Below, one piece after another: positions 24,301 through 31,719 of a stretch of DNA of 64,000 nucleotides. The notes beneath the pieces were generated by a model. The model was not told where the DNA came from. It saw only the letters and a program-made list of their open reading frames with translations, and made no database searches. Source of the DNA: Prorocentrum cordatum. Lineage: Eukaryota > Sar > Dinophyceae > Prorocentrales > Prorocentraceae. Both the position numbers and the translations under genes were made by a program. Each line of letters starts with the position of its first letter. Within the stretch, counting starts at the first letter, position 1. The DNA lies in NCBI GenBank assembly GCA_963575745.1, contig CAUYUJ010022538.1:1-64000 (forward strand), written 5' to 3'.

Positions 24301-26759
24301 GACGATTACGATCCTTGCCCATCTTCCACTTCAGCTTGCTGATGCGGCATGCCGCGCGTCCGCAGCGCACGAATCCGATCGGGGAGTAGCCGACCTTGAT
24401 CTCGTTGGGGATATCGAGCACCTGGATCTGCGCGTCGAACTCCTTCGTCTGACCCAGCGTCGTGTCCTTCTTGTAGACCATCACGTCGCCCGAGCGGGGC
24501 ATGTTGTTCTTGTCGAGGCCCTTGATGTTGAGTCCAACGTTGTCCCCCGGGTTGGCGAAGTCGACGCGCTGGTGGTGCATCTCAACGGTGAACACCTTGC
24601 CTGTGCAAGGGTTGGAAGCGGTGTGCGTGGGTAAGAACACGACCTCCTCGCCCGGCTTCACTACGCCCTGCTCCACGCGTCCGGCAAGCACGTCGCCGAC
24701 ACCCTTGATCTTGTAGATGCCGGAGATCGGCATGCGCATTGGCGCGCTGGTGGGCCTCTCGGGCACGCGGCACATGACGTCGAGCACGTCGTAGACGGTG
24801 TCCACGTGGATGGTCTCCTTGCCGTACTCGACATCGCATCCCTTCCACCAACCCATGTTGTCGGACTTCTTCAGCAAGTTGTCACCCATCCAGCCGGAGA
24901 TGGGCATCACCGGCGTGCCCTTCTCCACGAAATCCTTCTTCCACCCGACCTTGACCAGCATGCTCTTCATCTCGTTCGCGATCTCGTCGTCCGCCACTGC
25001 GCCCTCGGCGCGTGAGACGTGCCGAACAGTTCTTGTCAGCTAGGGTGTATGTAGTTTTACAAGGGCGACCGACCCTCCCGTCGCGACAGCCCCCACAGAG
25101 GAAGAAACATTGGCACAACCAGAATCTTTCGGATTGGCGATGGACCCCCCCCCTGGCGCGCCAGAGGTGTCGCCAATCGGGGCCAACCGCCGACCCAAGA
25201 AATCCGCGCGGGCAGACCTTCGAGGGTTTCTGCTAATGCTCTTCTTTTTGCAACTCGGGTCTCCAGTGGCCGTTCGTGCCGATTCTCTAGACAGTTTCTG
25301 TTCGTGCCGATGTCTCGTCTCCCCCATCCTGGATGATTAGTTTTCCCCCCGATGCCGCTCCCCAACGCCCACCTCGGCCTGTGGGGCGGCACCCAGGACA
25401 GCCCCAGGCAGTCCAAACAATATGCCAAACACCGGACGGATCCATATCGGCGTGATTCGTGTGATGTGTCGTGCCTTGGGGCCCGGACGGGTGGGGGGCT
25501 GGCCTTGTGGTTTTGATACGTGTGTCGACGTCGATCACGTTCTGGGTGCGTGTGGACTTCATTTGACTCACCCTTGGGCACGCCATGGCCGTAGTACAGG
25601 CATACGCCGAGGTTGTACTGTGCCTCGGCGTGACCAGCCTTAGCTCCAAGGTGTTCATAGGAGGCTGCGAGAGGCCACGAGAAGCCCTCAAGAGAATGAC
25701 AAAGCGAGCCTCCTGCGAGGCAAGAAAAACTATGCAAGTGTGTCAGCCAGCAGGGGCTTTTCGCCAGCCGACCTGGGGAAAGCGAAGGTGCCCTAAGATG
25801 GCCCGAGCCGGCCGGGAGACTGCCCGATAACGAACCCCTTCAGATCAGGCCCAAGAGCCGCCCAGACGTCTCCAAGATTGTTCAACCGACACCTCTGTTG
25901 AATGGAGCTCCGTAGACCTATCACGCCCAAGACGGTCGCGAGACCCCCGACGGTGCCCCAGCTGGCCCCCAACAGACTTCCCACAGGCTTTCATGAGGGC
26001 TACAGGAAGTACCCAACAAGCATCCCAGAAGCCGCGGATGTCCTTGAAGACGGAGGACGGATGAGGTTGAAGAGGGGACCAGGAGGAAGGACAAAGGCAG
26101 AGAGGAGAACCAGGCTGTAGAGAGCGTCGCAGACCCACACACATTCAGATAACGCGCTGAACTGGACCGAATCATACACTCGACTACGCTGCTGTCATGG
26201 CACGATGGCGGGGTTTGCCCAAGGCAACTGGATAACGGGACTGCTTGTACCCGGCGGTGTCGCAGTCCATCTTGTTGACGCCGATGCAGATCTGCTTCAC
26301 ACCCAACAGATTGATCAAGCGGGAATGCTGGCGAGTCTGCCCCTGGATCTCGCCAGCCTTGTGGTTGCCCTTGGCGATGGCGGTGGTGAAATTACCGTCG
26401 GCTGGCACCATGATGAGCGCAACGTCCGCCTGGGAAGCGCCGGTGATCATGTTCTTGATGAAGTCGCGATGGCCGGGGGCATCGATGACGGTGTAGTGCC
26501 ACTTCTCGGTGTAGAACTCCTTTGTGGTGCAGGCGATGGTGACGCCGCGCTCGCGCTCCTCCTTCTGCCGGTCCATGTAGAAGGCGAACGCGAAGGAGCC
26601 CTTGCCGAGGCGCTCGGCCTCAGCCTTAAGCTTCTCCAGCTCGCGCTCAGGGAGACCGCCCAGCTCGAAGATGAGGCGACCAGTCGTCGTGCTCTTGCCA
26701 CTGTCGACGTGCCCGCAGATCACAATGGAGAGGTGCTCTTTCTCAGAGTTTGCCGGCAT
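15188..26759 (-). CDS. EFL: Elongation factor-like GTPase (EFL), complete gene of 4 exons
   Basis: Exons on the minus strand: 26229-26759, 24314-25003, 23468-23554 and 15188-15322; joined they give 480 codons plus stop. EFL replaces EF-1alpha in many algae and delivers aminoacyl-tRNA to the ribosome in a GTP-dependent cycle in the cytoplasm. Seen: G1 GHVDSGKS (residues 16-23), the EFL-type switch region [20 protein letters not shown] (56-75), G3 DAPGH (93-97), G4 NKMD (162-165) and PISGWMGDN. Domains 2 and 3 run to a Lys/Gly-rich tail ending GGAGGKKK. No stop or frameshift interrupts it. Introns: 1225 bp (GT..AG by my preferred reading), 759 bp (GA..AG) and 8145 bp (GT..AG). The first intron contains a Sel1-type exon and the third a decayed LINE. 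The exon 1/2 junction is the only uncertain join. Length and motifs match the family. Confidence 0.93.
15840..16610. repeat. Purine-rich (GGA) low-complexity DNA in EFL intron 3
   Basis: GAGGAGGAG-type sequence on the plus strand, densest at 16070-16160, then mixed purine-rich DNA that switches to CCTCC near 16535. No gene. Confidence 0.8.
18040..19130. repeat. Satellite block inserted in the LINE reverse transcriptase
   Basis: Three to four diverged units of about 150-250 bp share GGGGAAGCCAATCTGAGCAA, then CGTCGTAGCTTACTCGAAGG and GAAGCCCCTTCCCTTT, GGGG runs and GCGGCCGCGAC. The block lies between the LINE segments LWN (at about 19135) and INATGF (at about 18010), which are neighbours in an intact reverse transcriptase, so the block is an insertion. 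Confidence 0.72.
20757..21190. repeat. Second insertion, splitting the LINE endonuclease
   Basis: Begins with GGAAGCCCCTTCCC (as in the block at 18.0-19.1 kb) and continues with GGGGTCCAGGGGG-type DNA. At 20990-21110 it holds a minus-strand segment reading [17 protein letters not shown] and [16 protein letters not shown], which has a close relative at 31.6 kb. The two halves of the endonuclease lie on either side. Confidence 0.6.
23045..23235 (-). repeat. ~190-bp dispersed repeat, copy in EFL intron 3
   Basis: Minus-strand landmarks in order: GGCCAGTCGAGACAACCGCG, CTTCTCGTGGCCACGGCCAG, CTCGAGCAACGGGTCATGG, GTTGGGCGGGAGA and CTCCGTTGTCTTG. The same order is seen at 47.3-47.5 and, in part, 62.9-63.1 kb, always in this orientation. 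Function unknown. Confidence 0.7.
23468..23554 (-). CDS. EFL: EFL exon 3 (29 codons)
   Basis: Encodes [20 protein letters not shown] and then CSFQPQQPL, the expected family sequence after WKMGK. It is bounded by CTCGAAG before and a GTGCCC donor after. The exon is 87 bp and in phase 0 at both ends. Confidence 0.92.
23728..24062. repeat. 11-bp minisatellite in EFL intron 2
   Basis: About 30 tandem copies of CGCGACCCACC with CTACTCG and CTTCG variants fill nearly half of the 759-bp GA..AG intron. Because 11 is not a multiple of 3, all frames give the same repeated peptide; it is not coding. Confidence 0.9.
24314..25003 (-). CDS. EFL: EFL exon 2 (rest of G domain plus domains 2 and 3)
   Basis: Continues with [20 protein letters not shown] and runs through [36 protein letters not shown] and [20 protein letters not shown], ending in WKMGK. 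It ends at AAG|GATCG: the following intron starts with GA, not GT. The start may instead be 24996 if the nearer AG is used. Confidence 0.93.
25572..25664 (-). CDS. Stray exon encoding a Sel1-type repeat, inside EFL intron 1
   Basis: Seen: acceptor TGGCCTCTCGCAG, 93 bp of open frame, donor AAGG|GTGAGT. The phase-1 frame reads [20 protein letters not shown], then [11 protein letters not shown]. That is most of one Sel1-like repeat (usual length about 36 residues), a helix-turn-helix unit that forms protein-binding solenoids. The exon is in phase 1 at both ends, on the same strand as EFL. EFL intron 1 is phase 0, so including it in EFL mRNA would shift the exon to another (also open) frame. No partner Sel1 exons occur in this window. 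Possible origins are exon-shuffling debris, a nested gene with distant exons, or a pseudogene fragment. The protein match is strong; expression is unknown. Confidence 0.6.
26229..26759 (-). CDS. EFL: EFL exon 1 (GTPase domain, 177 codons)
   Basis: Starts at the ATG complementary to 26757-26759 ([10 protein letters not shown]) and includes the G1, switch, G3 and G4 motifs. The conserved part ends ...[11 protein letters not shown], followed by a proline codon and GTTGCC. A phase-0 GT donor at 26228 joined to an AG at 25004-25005 gives a continuous frame with six extra residues relative to my expectation for the family. An alternative junction uses a CAGT shared by both sides. Confidence 0.93.
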
Positions 26760-26770
26760 GGCTGATCGAC

Positions 26771-26779
26771 CTGCGGGTC
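26771..26779 (-). promoter_or_regulatory. Candidate trans-splice acceptor before the EFL start
   Basis: GACCCGCAG ends 11 nt upstream of the EFL ATG. The same 9-mer stands 20 nt upstream of the plastid-gene ATG at 48.0 kb. Dinoflagellate mRNAs are capped by trans-splicing of a spliced leader to an AG; use of this site is inference. Confidence 0.4.
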
Positions 26780-27950
26780 AATAGGCTTACGCCACTACCT
26801 AATCTCAACCTTGAGCCGCGATACCTCCGCTGCAATGCGCATGCTTCAGCTCGACTCTAGCGCTTTTGGAAAGTTCACGACGAGGCGCAGCAGACTCCAA
26901 AGGACTGAGACGAGATCAGTCGGAGGGGCAGCCGGCTCTGGAAGGGCATACGACGGAGGCAGGATGAGGACAAGGTCGGGCGAGGTGTACTACACGTACA
27001 TCGGGCATGGACGACTGTAGGCGGGTCTGGAAGATGTACCTGGCGCTGCGACCTTTCCTGAGCGTTTTCGAACGCTCTGAAGCGGTTCATAAAATCACAA
27101 GCGCATACTCGTCAACATGTGGAGGCCCACACGGATTTCTTGGATCGGCGCTGGGCCCCCTCACAGGCGCGCTCCGCGCGCCATTGGCAACGGCGGAGGC
27201 GCCGCCAGGAGGGGGTCCATCGCCGATCCAGAAATCCTCATCCTAAGGCATGCCTGAGGACAGATGGTGCTGGAGCGACAGACGGTTACCAGAATTCAGA
27301 ACGGAGTAGGGAGTGCTCGTAAAACACGGGGGGCTCACTAGGACGCAAGCAATGGGAAGCGCATGGAAGGAAGTGGGGCTCGGTTAGAGGGAACTGCATG
27401 CCAGGGCAACAGGGCAGGAGACGGAGACGAGACGAGCCCCAGATTCGTGCGCGCTCCGCCAGGGAACCCGCCCGTGCCCATTGGGGCATGGGCTGGAGGC
27501 CGTAGCCTCAGCAAAAAAGGTACTAATTCAACCACTACGCCAGTGGCCATCCCCTGGGCGAGAGCGAGCACCAGGGCTCTCGAGCCAGCTTCTGTACCTG
27601 TTGTTCGTTGGCAACCTACAGTGGCGAAACTACGCAGTGGGGAGGGAGCAGGAGTCGGAACATGCGAAGGAGAAGGAAGAGGACAACTAGGAACTGGGCA
27701 TGCTCTGAGAACACAACGAAGCCCCCTCGGGTTACGAACCGCTCGGGGAACAAATTGGTGGAACAACTACCAAGAGACAAGCTTAAGACGAACACTTGGT
27801 GAATAATAGCCATCCAATGATCCGCCACTGTGCCCCCTTGCACGCTGAGGGGTGAAATAATGCACAAGTCTGCCTGGTAGGGCTTGCGAATTCTAATAAC
27901 AAGCCGCTCCTCCCTCTACCCGCAGAGAGTTGCGTGCATTCCCCCTGCTC
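26780..27950. other. EFL upstream region, no supported gene
   Basis: Mixed-composition DNA upstream of EFL. It contains the palindromic element at 27133-27238 and, on the minus strand near 27540, a TGGCGTAGTGGTT stretch resembling a tRNA A box. No promoter motif can be named with confidence. Confidence 0.4.
27133..27238. mobile_element. Palindromic MITE-like element, copy 1
   Basis: GGATTTCTTGGATCGGCG at the left end mirrors CGCCGATCCAGAAATCC at the right (one base indel). The centre holds a GC-rich inner palindrome (GGCGCGCTCCGCGCGCC). Related copies lie at 62.26-62.37 and 63.85-64.0 kb, and a partial one near 32.92-33.00 kb. Confidence 0.6.
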
Positions 27951-27954
27951 ACCA

Positions 27955-28285
27955 AGGCCACTTCGATCGTGCTCGCTCGATGATGGTACATTTCTCGCAT
28001 GGCAGCTAATTCTGCCCCCCCCCCCTACACGTGTGCCAGCTCGACGATGGTGCACTTCCCACCACATGGCAGCTAATGCCTGAGGCCCCCATCTACGCGT
28101 ACCCGCTCTAGGATGGCGCATTTCCCGCACCATCCTCGCGTGCCCGCTCGAGGATCGTGCACTTCCTGCGTGGCAGCTATTGCCTGAACCCTTAATTCCA
28201 TGCGCGCCCGCTCGAGGATTGCGCACTTCAGCATGGCTGCTCGCATCCGCTCGAGTGTCATGCGCGTCCCGCATGTCCAGGCGCT
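27955..28285. repeat. Degenerate tandem repeat (CCGCTCGAGGAT units)
   Basis: Units with CCCGCTCGAGGATNGCGCAC and TGGCAGCTAATGCC recur about every 40-90 bp. No gene. Confidence 0.7.
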
Positions 28286-28329
28286 GCTTACAAGCGCCCT
28301 AAGACCTCCAAAGAAACGATCCTCCGTTT

Positions 28330-28855
28330 AAACAATGGATCTGCGTCTCGAGCTTCCAAGACGGCCCGCGCAGGCAACCAAGGACACCAAGATGGCCCAA
28401 GATGCCTCGAAGACAACCAACGATGGCCCCGAAGCGGCCGAATACCGCTTCACGACGGCCCAATATGCCTCCAAGAGGGCCCCGAAGGGGCCACAAGAGG
28501 ACCTCCAGCAGGGTCCGAAGCAGCCAACACCATTGATGTCCAATCGGTGCTTCAATGTATTTCGCATTCTCGACTTTTCGGGCGGCCGTCAGCTCAAGAC
28601 TGCCAACGAGGACTCCACGATGGCCCACGAGGCATCCAAGATGGCGTCCCGTGGGACCCAAGACGGCCCTAAGACCCTTAGACGGCCCAAGCTGGCGCCA
28701 GAACGGCCCCGAGGCAGCCTCCATACGGCCGACGGCCAAGAGGACCCCAAGACGGCAAGACGGCCCAAGATAAGCCAAGCCGGCGTAGAAAGGCTTCGAG
28801 ACGGCACAGGAGGGCCCGAACGGACCACAACTACTCTCTCACAGAAGGTATAGAC
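28330..28855 (-). repeat. CTTGGGGCCGTCTTGG-type repeat (introner-body relative)
   Basis: CCAAGACGGCCC-type units on the plus strand, interrupted at 28535-28590 by a less repetitive island. The body resembles that of the introner-like family, but I see no head or hairpin tail. Confidence 0.55.
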
Positions 28856-28879
28856 AGCCCCATAACGGCGAAAACAAGT

Positions 28880-28887
28880 TTCATCAC

Positions 28888-28919
<32 letters not shown>

Positions 28920-29012
28920 CCATCATCATGACCACCACCACCAGCACCGCCACCACAACCATCATCATCATCACCATCACCACCACCATCACCATCAACA
29001 TCATCATCATAG

Positions 29013-29044
<32 letters not shown>

Positions 29045-29797
29045 GCATCATCATCATCATCATCATCATCATCGTCATCATCATCATCATCATGATAATC
29101 ATCATTTTAATCGTCATCGGCATCGTCATCATCATCAGCATCATCATTATCATTATCATCATCAGCATCAGCATCATCATCACCACCACCGCCATCATCA
29201 TCAACATCATAATCATCGTCGGCCTCATCCTCATCCTCATTATCCTAATCATAATCCTCATCAGCATCATGATCATCGTCACCGTCATTGTCGGCATCAT
29301 CATCATCACCATCATCATCATCAGCATCACGATCATGATCGTGATCATCATCGTCAGCATTAGCATCAGCATCAGCATCATCTTCATCAGCATCATCATC
29401 GTCGTTAGCATCGCCGTCGTCGTCATCATCACGCTCAGAACCATCACAAGCATCAGCAGCATCAGCATCACAATCATCATATTTATCAGCACCAGCATAA
29501 CCACCATCACCATCATCATCGTCATCAGCATCGTCATCATCACCATCATGATCAAACTCATCATCATCACACTCAGCAGCATCGTCAGCAACATCATCAG
29601 CATCATCATCAGCATCGACATCATCAGCAGCATTATGATCATCAGCAGCAGCCGCATCATCATCACCCCTCTCCTCCAAGTCCTCCCCTCCTCCACCTCG
29701 TCGTCGTCGTCGCCGTCGTCTCCAGCATCAGCGTCGGCATCAGCTTCAGCGTCATCATCACCAACATCACACACATCATCATGATCACCATCATCAC

Positions 29798-29839
<42 letters not shown>

Positions 29840-29930
29840 CACCATCATCACCAAAATCACCATCACCATCATCCTCCTCCTCCTCCTCATCATCATCATC
29901 GTCATCATCCATCATCGTCGTCGTCATGCC
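28880..29930. repeat. 1-kb ATC trinucleotide array
   Basis: (ATC)n with GTC, AGC and CTC variants over about 1,050 bp. Long open frames through it (poly-Ile, poly-Asp, poly-Met) are artefacts. Confidence 0.93.
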
Positions 29931-29954
29931 CTGACGATGGCGGTCACCAAACAG

Positions 29955-30068
29955 CATCTACGAAAATTGTCGCCAATTCGGTTTAGCCACCTCCGCAGCG
30001 GTTCCATTGGAGCCTCTTATGGACTTACATCGCCTGGTGGCTGTGTCCGATGACAAAACCATTTGCAT
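29955..30068 (+). CDS. Candidate exon, possibly the edge of a WD40 repeat
   Basis: Seen: preceded by CACCAAACAG and followed by a GTGAAG donor. It is 114 bp and in phase 2 at both ends. The open frame reads IYENCRQFGLATSAAVPLEP, then LMDLHRLVAVSDDKTIC. The end (LVAVSDDKTIC) resembles the S-x-D-x-T-I core that precedes the W of a WD40 repeat; this is a weak motif match. No neighbouring exon was found; the ATC array lies directly upstream. It may be coincidental. Confidence 0.3.
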
Positions 30069-30254
30069 GTGAAGGTTCTCATGTCTAACCGAACGGGCTT
30101 CCGTCTCAGAAAGCGATGGAGGAAGTGCGCCAGCGGATGATTTCAATCTGCAAGTTGTCAGGTCGAGGTAGTTAGGCGGCCTGAGGTGCCCCCCGTGCAT
30201 TAAATCATATGCGCTGGTGGCGCTCCTCGATTTCTATCCTGTTTGGCGATGAAA

Positions 30255-30420
30255 ATCCGCCGTCGTGCCTCTGGGCACAGAGTGGGCGGGTCCTCAGGTC
30301 CTCTGCCAAACCCCTGGAACCTCAGTCCTCGTTCCCGAGGAGTCTTTAAAAGGCCGGGGGCCAAATTTCCGACATTTGGCGGGGCTCCTGCGTGCCCCCC
30401 GGGCTCCAGGAAATATTCTC
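30255..30420 (-). mobile_element. Introner-family tail fragment
   Basis: On the minus strand, CTGAGGTTCCAGGGGTTTGG and CCCACTCTGTGCCC-AGAGGCACGACGG-CGGATTTTC match the tail of the intron at 490-808, including a GTGCC/GGCAC hairpin (30265-30278). The head is missing. Confidence 0.6.
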
Positions 30421-30474
30421 GCACGATTTGCGCCGGCCCGAGCGGGCCCGAAGACGTCGCCTCACGAGTGTGCG

Positions 30475-30545
30475 CGGCGCTAAAGCGAGAGCCACATGTT
30501 TGAAACCCACCCGCACCCCATCTGTGAAACTGTTGCCAATGTTGT
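30475..30545 (+). repeat. Solitary unit of the ~83-bp repeat
   Basis: GCGCTAAAGCGAGAGCCACA and CCATCTGTGAAACTG match the unit of the array at 8.6-10.2 kb. A single unit 20 kb away implies dispersal, not only local expansion. Confidence 0.6.
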
Positions 30546-30654
30546 AGCTACAGGATCATAATGGTGATGTATCAAGCGAAATGCCCAGCCCACCCTTTCG
30601 ACAGGCCTCGGGGTGCGACAGGGAACAGTTATATAAGGAGAAGGAATGGAGGGT

Positions 30655-30925
30655 GAGGAGGAGGCGGAGGAGAAGGCGGAGGCGCCTCTCAGAGACGCCT
30701 CTTAGAGACGCCTCTAAGAAACCTCTCAGAGACACCTCCCAGAGACGCCCGTAAGACGTTTCTCAGAGATGCCTCTTAGAGACGCCGCTAAGACGCCTCT
30801 CAGAAACGCCTCTCAGAGACGCCAATAAAGACTCCTCTCAGAGACGCATCTGAGCGACGCCCGTAAGGACGCCTAGGCCTCTCAGACGCCCTGCCCGTTA
30901 GACGCCTTTAAGACGCCCGCGGGGC
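30655..30925. repeat. 14-15-bp minisatellite
   Basis: About 18 units of GAGACGCCTCTCA and variants. The next 100 bp carries short TGGTTGGAA repeats. Confidence 0.85.
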
Positions 30926-31179
30926 TTCTCATGGAGGTTGGTTGAAATTCATATTACAAGTTTTGGAGTTAGTACCGAAGTGGTTGGAACTAGTACTGAC
31001 ATGGTTGGAATTGGTTCTAGTTGGATGTAAGATAGATGTCCCATTTAACAGGTCCGGGGGGTCCCCGGAGATAATCCCCAGGGTCCCTGGGGGTGGGGGG
31101 GGGTCCGGGGGGTTCTGACCCTTCCCCCGCCGGGGGATTCCCCCTTCGGCTTTCGCCTCCCAGACGCCCCCGAGGAGGC

Positions 31180-31545
31180 AGACTGCTCTCCTCCTCCTCC
31201 TCCTCCTCCTCCTCCTCCTCCACTTCCTTCTCCCGCTCCTCTTTCTCCTCTTCCTGCTTCTCCTGTTTCTCCTCTTCTCCTCCTCCTCCTCCTACTCCTC
31301 CTCCTCCTCCCCCTCCTCCTCCTCCTTCTCCTCCTCCTCCTACTCCTCCTCCAACTATTATTCCTGCTCCTCCCTCCTCCCCCTCCCCGTCTCCGTTCCC
31401 CTCCTCCTCCTTCTCCTCCTCCTCCTCCTCATCATCATCATCATCATCCGCCTCCGCCCCCTCCTCCTCCTCCTTCTCCTCCTCCTTCTCCTCCTCCTCC
31501 TCCTCCTCCTCCTCCTCCTCCTTCTCCTCCACTTCTTCCTCCTCG
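31180..31545. repeat. CTC/CTT microsatellite
   Basis: Pyrimidine-rich tract, (CTC)n with CTT variants and a short CAT run at about 31430-31448. Confidence 0.9.
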
Positions 31546-31559
31546 TCCCTACACTGCCC

Positions 31560-31690
31560 GCTCCATGTCCTGAGCCTGCGGCAGGGTCATCAACTCTTCG
31601 TCGTCGTGGTCGTCGTCGTCGGCCTTCTGGGTCGGCGGCACCAGCCGCACGGCCTTCACAATACTTTGGGATTCATAATTGCACGAACGC
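31560..31690 (-). other. Duplicated coding-like segment (PPTQK..LMTLPQA)
   Basis: Minus strand: IVKAVRLVPPTQKADDDDHD, then [16 protein letters not shown] and a stop. Its relative at about 20990-21110 reads [33 protein letters not shown]. Conservation at protein level suggests a once-coding exon or an element-encoded peptide. Function unknown. Confidence 0.5.
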
Positions 31691-31719
31691 ATGGCTTCAG
31701 CGAGCGGCCCGCAATTCTC

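Noticed and set aside
26800-26815. A spliced-leader relic before EFL (GGCTCAAG on the minus strand)
   Set aside because: Only eight bases agree with the 3' end of the dinoflagellate spliced leader; the preceding bases do not, so it is likely chance.
28880-29957. A 316-codon frame of poly-Met/Ile/Asp type
   Set aside because: It is the translation of an ATC trinucleotide array, open on both strands, with no splice or motif support.
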